From NCBI GenBank assembly GCA_036971615.1, contig JAYKKR010000006.1:496001-560000 (forward strand): DNA of 64,000 nucleotides. The letters run 5' to 3'. This document shows, piece by piece, positions 57,127-64,000 of the stretch (the first letter of the stretch is position 1; each line of letters opens with the position of its first letter). Source of the stretch: Amyloporia xantha (taxonomy: Eukaryota; Basidiomycota; Agaricomycetes; Polyporales; Adustoporiaceae). The translations under genes and the position numbers were made by a program. Under the pieces are notes generated by a model. It made no database searches. It saw nothing but the letters and a program-made list of their open reading frames with translations, and was not told where the DNA came from.

Positions 57127-58382
57127 GTGTCTCATAGTCCTGTCCTTCAGAGATTAAAGGCTTTACAGGTCGACCGCTTTCAAGGAGGCACTCAATTGGC
57201 TCGATTAGTTCGAAAAGCGATAGTATAGCGTCCCTGAAACCTGGTATGTGACGCTTCGTCAAAATTGATCTATAGCATTAACGGGAAGACCGATGTGTGC
57301 AGGTCTGAGTGCGTACCGTTCGAGGTCTAACTTATGGTTATATAGCTGATTGAGGGGACCAGAATGTGCCGTCTCTAGACGACGATCGATGACCCTTTAA
57401 GAACCCCGCCGTCGCAATATGTGATTTTTAAGATCTGAACCGTAGGTCAGCATGTACTTGAATATGAAGACCGAAGATAACGGTTTCGTCTTTAAGGTAG
57501 AACGATCACCACCAGAATATGCATACACGACACCGTCGGGATAAGATAACTTCCTGTGACATTGAGCGGTATCTCTTCTGTTATTTCGTTTGGAAAAAAG
57601 GTCTATGTGCAGTCTACGATTTGCTGCTGGTACAATCACGAAACGATGGCCTGTCTTTCTGCATGTATATGTTTGAGGCTTGATCTTCCCTCATTTCTGA
57701 AGCACGCTGTTGTCCTGTTGCCCAACCGTTATTATCAACGTTCTGGGGAGGTTTTGCAAATCATCACTCTGACAGGTAGCTCACATGTCCCGAATAGATA
57801 CAAGTTCTCGATCTCGACGTTGGGGCATTGACCCTTTTTTCACTGGTTCTTCGTTCCGTTCTTCTGTGACCGGCGAAACCCTCAGATTATGCTATTCCTG
57901 TTCAAAGTAGCGTGGTTGTGTTTTTGATGAATACTTTTGTACTGAAGTTCTATCATGCAGATCGATATTCCAACAGTGACTTCATCTCTGCTTAGAGTTC
58001 AGCAAGTCGTCTTATAAGGTGGATTAAAAGTATGTCATCTGGTACAGTATGACTTGTCTCATACCGTTCTTTGGTTGGAAGGACACCTATTTGTCGTGGT
58101 CAGCTTCAGCTGGTATTGTCTAGGTGGTGTGCTTGGACCACTGAAAGCAGGCCCATTGTCGGGAAACAACTCTGTCTCTCGATAATGGGCCTTCGCAGGC
58201 AGGTTCAGGCTATACGATCTTCAGATATAGATCTATACCTTTGCCTTTGCTTTGGCCCACAGCGGTCAAAGCCACGGATTTGTTAGTACTTAAGTATCAG
58301 CCTGAGCGCGGGCAAGAGTCTCGCAACGTCCACATTTACTGTGTCCGTTTGTTATTTCCACTTCCTACAGGCCACTGCAAGT
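57127..58382. other. Long intergenic stretch, nothing recognised
   Basis: Both strands have only short frames without conserved features. No repeats stand out. Confidence 0.4.
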
Positions 58383-59121
58383 ATGTCTATTTCGCAATAC
58401 TTCATTACCAACCTCGAAGATCCCATTTTGGCGGAGGGGGCCGTACCACCGCGACTGCATGATCAACGGCGAACTCGCAAAGTGGTGGAGCCAGTGCCAC
58501 AAGCGATCCAACCAAACGGGGCACTCTCCACAGTCGAAGTTCGTAGGATCCAATTTGACCTGCATAACGCAACTGCCGGGAATGGCGTCTCGTTGGCCCG
58601 TGTGCACCACACAGACATGCGTAGATTGTTGATCGACGCTGACCAGTATGTTGCACCGATCTTACGAGCAGCGGACGGCAAGCTGCAACGGAACATTTAT
58701 CTTAACATTGGAGTATGTGTCTTGTCCGTCCTCATTCACTACCAGCGCCATTACTCATGACCCCGACTCAGTGGCCCGCTTATCCAAAAGTCAGAATGGA
58801 GCAAAAAATTTCGCTTTTCTTCGACGACTGTCGGCCTATTACAAAGTTGGACCTCGTGATATGTGTCGTCGAGAGCTTCCGCGGATACATGCGCGTGAGT
58901 GCAATCGTTTCCTTTGCTTTATCACGCGTTATATTCATTTTCCTTTTTAGAGTTGTCAGAGCCAGAAGCCTGCGCCTGGATCGATGCAGTGGGCTTTTGG
59001 TCTTCCGGAGAATAGCGAAGAACGCCTACACCTCATCGCATTATCCAGTTCCGACGGAAAATACTTTGTGGCGGAGGTTGGACGGTTACGGTCCATGCTT
59101 TCCTCGGGCGTCAGTTTCTAG
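58383..59121 (+). CDS. Small unidentified protein, 3 exons, intact
   Basis: Exons 58,383-58,712, 58,772-58,894 and 58,951-59,121 splice in phase 0 to 207 aa (starts MSISQYFITNLEDPILAEG). All introns are GT-AG and 56-59 bp long. Notable segments are DMRRLLIDADQYVAPILRAADGK spread over exon 1, SLFFDDCRPITKLDLVICVVESF in exon 2 and a GRLRSMLSSGVSF end. No membrane segment or signal peptide is seen. I do not recognise the family. The clean splicing argues that it is a real, expressed gene. Confidence 0.5.
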
Positions 59122-59551
59122 CTGCATACTATCACTGGTTAGATCTGCAGCACCCTTCAGAAGTCTCGATTGTCATTAATAGTGTAGTCTCTGGACTGTT
59201 CAGGCGTGTTACTGGGTAGACTTCGCATGTGTTGCTTAGCGGTCTTGTTTGTCCAAGAGGTCCGATGCCCGTGAGTGTACCACCTAGTATTGGAATTCGA
59301 AAAAGACGAGAGATATATCGAACATATATATGTACATCGGAACACCAGATGTCACCAAGATGCGATACCAAAGCTGTAGAGAAGAACCCCAGTCCCATCC
59401 CAGACCAGGCTCCATGCAGGGGTCAAACAGTGTAACGGATAATGTATGTGCTGTATGTGATTGCTGTGGTCGTAAAATATGCCAGACGAGATTGCGGTTT
59501 ACAATCCTTTTCCTACCTTCACGCCCCCAAATTCTACCTGATACAAGCCTC
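59122..59551. other. Intergenic between convergent genes
   Basis: Probable 3' UTRs of the small gene and the RRM gene. A TATATCGAACATATATATG stretch at 59,312-59,330 is AT-rich and could hold 3'-end signals. Confidence 0.35.
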
Positions 59552-62500
59552 TCATGGCTGCGCGCCTGGATCCGCCATGCCGATACCTAGCCCTATGTTC
59601 ATAGTTCCGGCCAGTGTCCGCACTGGGTCCGAGTCCGCACGCTGCAGGAGCGTGGGCGGCGCAGGTAGCCCCTGCTGTGGTGGTGGTTCATCCGAGTACG
59701 CACGCGGCTTCGTCGACCCTGTACTCGCTGGTCCTAGGCCATTATCGCCATCCATGACCACGAGCGCATCCATGCCCTTGGCGAGCTCTTGCAGTTGTTC
59801 CTGCACACCAGCACCGCGCGCAGGCTCCTCGGTATCCGTGTGCCACGACGTGCCCTGCGAACTCGACGGTCGTGGACTCACATCCGTCCCCGTCCCCGTC
59901 CCTGTCCCAGTACCCGTCGTGCCACTTGTCGTCTCGCTATTTGACGATTTCGAGCGCGTCTGCTCCGGCCTGAGGCTGCTGTCCTCCTTGCCCTGCTCGG
60001 TGCTCACATCAGTGTCGCTCTTTCTCGCTTCAACACTGTCGCTATTGCTTCCGCTATCATCTCTTCCGAGTTCGTTGGCCAGCCCGCTAGGTCTCGTTGT
60101 ACCGCTCCCCATGGGTGCGCTTCCGCTTGGTGGGACCGGCGGGAAGTAGCCTTCATGGCCTTGTCCTGTGGTAGCGGCAGTACTCGCCGGGACCGGAGGG
60201 AAATAGCCCTGAGGCTCCTCTGGCCCCGCCCCGTTCTCCCTGCGTCCAGGTCCGCCCGGCTGAGCCCAATAATACCCTCCCGGGCTGCCTGGCATCGGGT
60301 GTGCATGCACAGGCGCACCGACCGCGGGGTTGATGAAAGGATTCCCAGCGCCGCTCCCGGGGCGGCCCCAGAACGCCCCAGGCGACATGGTCACGCCTGG
60401 TGAGAACGGTGAGAACGGCGACATGACGTGCCCGTAGCCATGGAGAACCGCACGGTTAGCGTCGTAGCCTGCAGGCCCGTACCCTTGCCCTTGACCAGGT
60501 GCACCAGTAGCACCGGCGTTGTTTCCGCCTGCGCGCTGTGCACTCGCGTCACCGGGGGCAGGCCCAGCGGGCGACGGCTGCGGGAGGAACGTGAAGCTAG
60601 GCATGCTCGGTGTGATCGGCGGGAGCCCGTGAGGAGTCATCGTCACGCCCATACTCAAGCCCATGAGGGCAGGGTGGTGTAGCGGACTGCCTGGGTACCC
60701 GGGGTGCATAAGTGGTGAGTAGAATGGCGGGGAGAGGGTATGTGGTGGCGGCACCGGGAATGCGGAGACAGGTGGTGGTGGCGGCAGCGCGATTGGCCCG
60801 GGGTGTGCGGGGTGCTGATGCTGATGCGGGGTAGAATGCTGCTGCTGTGTCTGAGATTGCGATTGCAATGTGGACGTCTGTAAAGTCTGTGAGCCTACAG
60901 GTTCTTGGGAGACTAATGAGCTCCCTACCTGTTCTGTGAGCGAGGGTCGCCGTCTGTCTTTATCCTGGGACTGCATTTTGGACTGCTCCTGCATGACTGC
61001 GGCCTCCACCGCCCGCGCTGAACCCAAGTCTGCCCCTGCAGAGCCCGAGAGTCCCTCCTCGGAACCCGACCCTGATGCGTTCGCAAGTGTGCTGAAGCTC
61101 GACGTCGACTGCTGTAATGCGTGAGCCTGCTCCGCGCTCGGGCCATACCGCCCCATGCCCATCCCGAAGCTCATGCCCATGTCTCCATACGGATCATAAG
61201 GCGTGTTCGGGCTCGAGCTGAGGAACTCGAAGGTGTATGGCGAATGGTAGGGCATCGTGATGTGCCCCGGCGACTGGTGCTGCTCCTGTCCCTGTTGCTG
61301 CTGCGACTGCAGATGCGCGGCGGAGAACTCGCTCTCCCCCGGCGAGCGTGCCTCGTCATACACATGGTACTGGAAAGCGTCTGAGCCTGTTCTTTGCATA
61401 TGCGCTGCGAACGCGTTCTGCATTTCTTGTTGTTGTTGCTGCTGTTGTTGTTGATGCTGCTCGTGCTGCTGCTGCAGGATCTGCTGGGCGAATGAGGCGG
61501 CATGCGACAGCGGATGTGGTTGGCCGTGAAGCGAATGTTGGGGCGTCATCGCTGGTGTATGTCCGTGAGAATGCGGGAACGACATGCCCGCCGGCGAGTG
61601 CGGCGTCGAGCCCGACATGGGCGTGACGGCGAGGGCGGCAGTCGACGCCGGAGCCGAGAACTTGTCAAAGTGCACCTTGAGCGCACGCCCGTTGTATTCG
61701 TACCTGCGCGTACACCCACAGCGTCAATCCGACCAGGAACCGAAGAAGTGACAGCGTGTAGCGAGCGACGCACCCGTTGAACATCCTCACCGCGCGCTCC
61801 GCGTCGGGCTCGTTCGCAAAGCTGACCGTGCCAAACCCGCGCGAGCGCCCGTCCGCGCCCAGCGCGACGTCCGCACGCGTGACCGCGCCCGCTTGGCGAA
61901 AGAGGTCTTTCAAATCTTGCCACTGGATATGGAACGGCAGCTGTCACACAAAAATCCCAGCGGCGTCAGCGATCAGCTTCTTCCGTCCATCATACCTGCA
62001 GAAAATAGAACGGCCGCGTCGACGCGGGGCAGGAGGAGCGAAAGGAGCAGGCGCCAGCCGTCACAGCGGGTGCAGCCCCGCCCAAGGTCAAATAACGAGT
62101 CAGAAAGCGGACAAGCGCAGTCACAAGACCGCGTCCCGTGTCCCCACGCGGGGCATGTGAAAGCGTGCGCAACCCTCATACGGAGATTAGAGTGCCCAAC
62201 TGTCGAACACGCGTAAACGGCCTGGGCTCGACTTCGCTGACGTCCTCCCGGACAGCTGAACGCGTACATCCGTCATATTTAGCTCTGAGGACCTCCGTAT
62301 AATGCAGGCGTCGGACGGGTGCAGTCCTCTCGCCTTCCTGGTGATCCTGTCCCCATGCCCGAACCCGAACCCCGCTATATCGCCCACCGCTAGACAGTCT
62401 TGGCACAGTACCCGCATTGGCCGCGAGACACCTGTCTTTGCCTCCACAAGAACGCGGATACACAAGAAGTCGAGATAACACAGGAACACTACCGACCGGG

Positions 62501-63326
62501 CAACGTGCGCCGTCTTCTTGCATTCCCACTACATTCCGTTCCCAGCCCATCCGAGATAGTCCTGTACATCCCTCCTCTATGTCATTCGGGAGAAATTTAC
62601 AGGACCGCCTCGACAACGCAAAAGCAAAACGACACAGCAACGAAACACTCACATTCCCCACGAACAGATTCCTGCTCACACTCCCTCCCGCCTGGCTTGC
62701 ACCCGCAGCCGACCCCGGGCCTTGCGCACTCCCGCCCGCACCGCTCCCCGTCCCCGGGCGCGACATCGACATGCCCCCTCCGAGGACATCTTCCTCACCA
62801 ACAGCACTCACGCCTGGATTTGGACCTACTGCACGGACACGGAGAAACGAAGACCGCGGCGAACGAGAACGCAAACACACATCAGCGAATCATCCCACCG
62901 ACCAAACCAGCGAGAAAAACACGCACCGACCGGACTCCCCGCACTGTACCCCATCCCCGACGGAAACCGGCTCAGCGGCGCCGGCGCAGCGAACGCCGAC
63001 AGCGGGCTCGCGCCCCCACTCAGACTCATCCCCGCCCCACTCACACCGCCCAACCCTCCTAAGCTTCCTCCGACAGCACCGATCCCGCCTCCCGCCCACT
63101 CCTCGCTCACGCCCGCCCGGTCCCTTCGCACCTCCAGCACACGCCCCTGCCACGCCCACCCCTGGAACATCCCCACCGCCCGCTCCGCGTCCTCCGCCGT
63201 CGCCAGCAGCACCGTCCCGTGCCCGCGGCTCCGGTTGTCGGGTCCCAGCGCGACATCTGCGCGCAGCACCGTCCCCGCGCGCCGGAACAGGTCTTTCAGG
63301 TCTTGCCATCGCACACGGTATGGGAG
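59552..63326 (-). CDS. Two-RRM RNA-binding protein, 5' end outside window
   Basis: Exons in the window: 63,326-62,927, 62,828-62,653, 61,940-61,774 and 61,703-59,552, in consistent phase (964 aa without the N-terminus). RRM1 resumes after an intron as LPYRVRWQDLKDLFRRAGTV, and RRM2 as LPFHIQWQDLKDLFRQAGAV; the RNP2 part of RRM2 (NLFVGN) ends the exon before. This WQDLKDLFR type resembles Gbp2/Hrb1 and hnRNP-M-like proteins, which bind mRNA in nuclear processing and export. A tail of about 700 residues is rich in Gln, Gly, Pro and Ser, with a poly-Gln run and TGTGTGTGT, likely disordered. The intron inside RRM2 is 712 bp, and the one inside RRM1 is at least 674 bp and leaves the window. This is the most host-like gene here. 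Confidence 0.85.
61418..61490 (-). repeat. CAG/CAA repeat coding poly-Gln
   Basis: Encodes a Gln run of about nine, with further HQQ and QQQ groups, in the tail of the RRM protein. Mixed CAG and CAA codons suggest selection for Gln rather than pure slippage. Confidence 0.75.
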
Positions 63327-64000
63327 CTGCAGGGAAGCATGTCAGTACGATTCAAGGCAGGGTATATGCAGGCAGGAGAGCGATAAGGAACACTAGAAGG
63401 CGGGACGGCGTAGAGCAGGGCTCGGTGGAAGGCCTCTTGATCCCAGTCTGAGCGCATACAAGTCGTGCTAACGCGAACAATGGCCGTAGAAAAGCAACAC
63501 AGAAACAAAAAACGAAAAATCGATCCTTGCGACGAGAGCGCGACGAAGGCCATGAGAGTGTAGCGCGAGTCGGCTAGTTCGGACGCATATTCGGACAGAG
63601 AGATACGCCCACCCGAGCCAGGAGCAGGAATAAGTTGGCCACCACCAAAAGGCGCGCGATTCGTGAAAAGGGTGGGATGGACGGCGGGATGTATGCGGGC
63701 GGGCGAGTGAGATTTCACACTCGTGCCCATGTCCCAGAAGATGGACCAGGGCTACGAAGGTGCCGCCTTTCGCACCTGCCTGACCATCCTCACAGCGTCA
63801 AGGGCGAAGCAACGCATACGCTAGGTGCAGGGAGAGTCTGCCGTGTCCGCGCACGCGATTCGCGGCGCGCGAGAAGGGCCCGACGTCCTTCCCATCCCCC
63901 GCATCCCAGTGAGGAAGCAGGGAGGCGCGATGCGCGAGTGGGGTTTAGTGACTAGGTATCAGAGGAGCAGAAGGCGGGCGGCGTGACTATCCGAGGCGCT
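63327..64000. other. Intron of the RRM gene, continuing off the edge
   Basis: No frame here supplies the missing RNP2 half of RRM1 (an LFVGN-like end before a GT donor), so that exon must lie beyond 64,000. No other gene is seen. Confidence 0.5.

Noticed and set aside
62417..63451. 344-codon plus-strand frame
   Set aside because: Antisense to RRM1 and the linker of the RNA-binding gene; Pro/Arg/Thr composition reflects the complement of Gly/Ser codons.

Overview
The window looks like a piece of an Agaricomycete (mushroom-forming basidiomycete) genome. Coding regions are split by many short GT-AG introns (about 50-80 bp). The gene families are typical of that class: a TET/JBP-type oxygenase, DUF6532, a Plavaka transposase, DUF6589, a DIRS retrotransposon and chromodomain Ty3/gypsy elements. 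There are no bacterial features, and I recognise no tRNA or rRNA gene. Family names come from my own recognition of motifs; no database was searched.

Layout. (1) 0.17-5.44 kb, minus strand: two intact multi-exon genes 73 bp apart, a 12-exon TET/JBP-like dioxygenase and an 8-exon DUF6532 protein. The first carries a tandem exon duplication. A perfect 58-bp palindrome lies 83 bp upstream of its start. (2) 5.6-7.7 kb: CG-rich low-complexity repeats. (3) 7.84-10.87 kb, plus strand: an intact 4-exon Plavaka-type transposase with a C2H2-like N-terminus. (4) 11.3-17.8 kb, plus strand: three unidentified, partly frameshifted genes. (5) 17.8-20.5 kb: gene-free DNA with a GGATWATCC repeat cluster and CTCTGAG-rich element-like tails.

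(6) 20.5-46.6 kb is a nest of elements, reconstructed from reading frames and target-site duplications. A minus-strand DIRS retroelement (46.6 to 37.4 kb) was hit by a 5.0-kb long-inverted-repeat, MULE-like element (37.8-42.8 kb). It was also hit by a chromodomain Ty3/gypsy element, of which only the 3' half remains. That gypsy element was split by a 15-kb LTR retrotransposon (21,404-36,439) with nearly identical LTRs. The LTR element in turn carries two copies, in opposite orientation, of a 2.1-kb fold-back element, and an antisense spliced gene with a Cys cluster.

(7) 48.0-48.5 kb: a 524-bp hairpin element. (8) 49.19-55.40 kb: the most interesting object. Two intact convergent genes, a RecQ-like SF2 helicase (866 aa) and a DUF6589 protein (942 aa), are enclosed by an ungapped 38-bp terminal inverted repeat (32/38 matches). 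I interpret this as a candidate undescribed DNA transposon. (9) 55.8-57.1 kb: a frameshifted gene. (10) 58.4-59.1 kb: a small intact gene. (11) 59.55 kb to the right edge, minus strand: a conserved-type two-RRM RNA-binding protein that marks the return to ordinary host sequence.

Most of the window is therefore mobile DNA. The units that look intact by splicing (TET/JBP + DUF6532, Plavaka, helicase + DUF6589) suggest recent or continuing activity.
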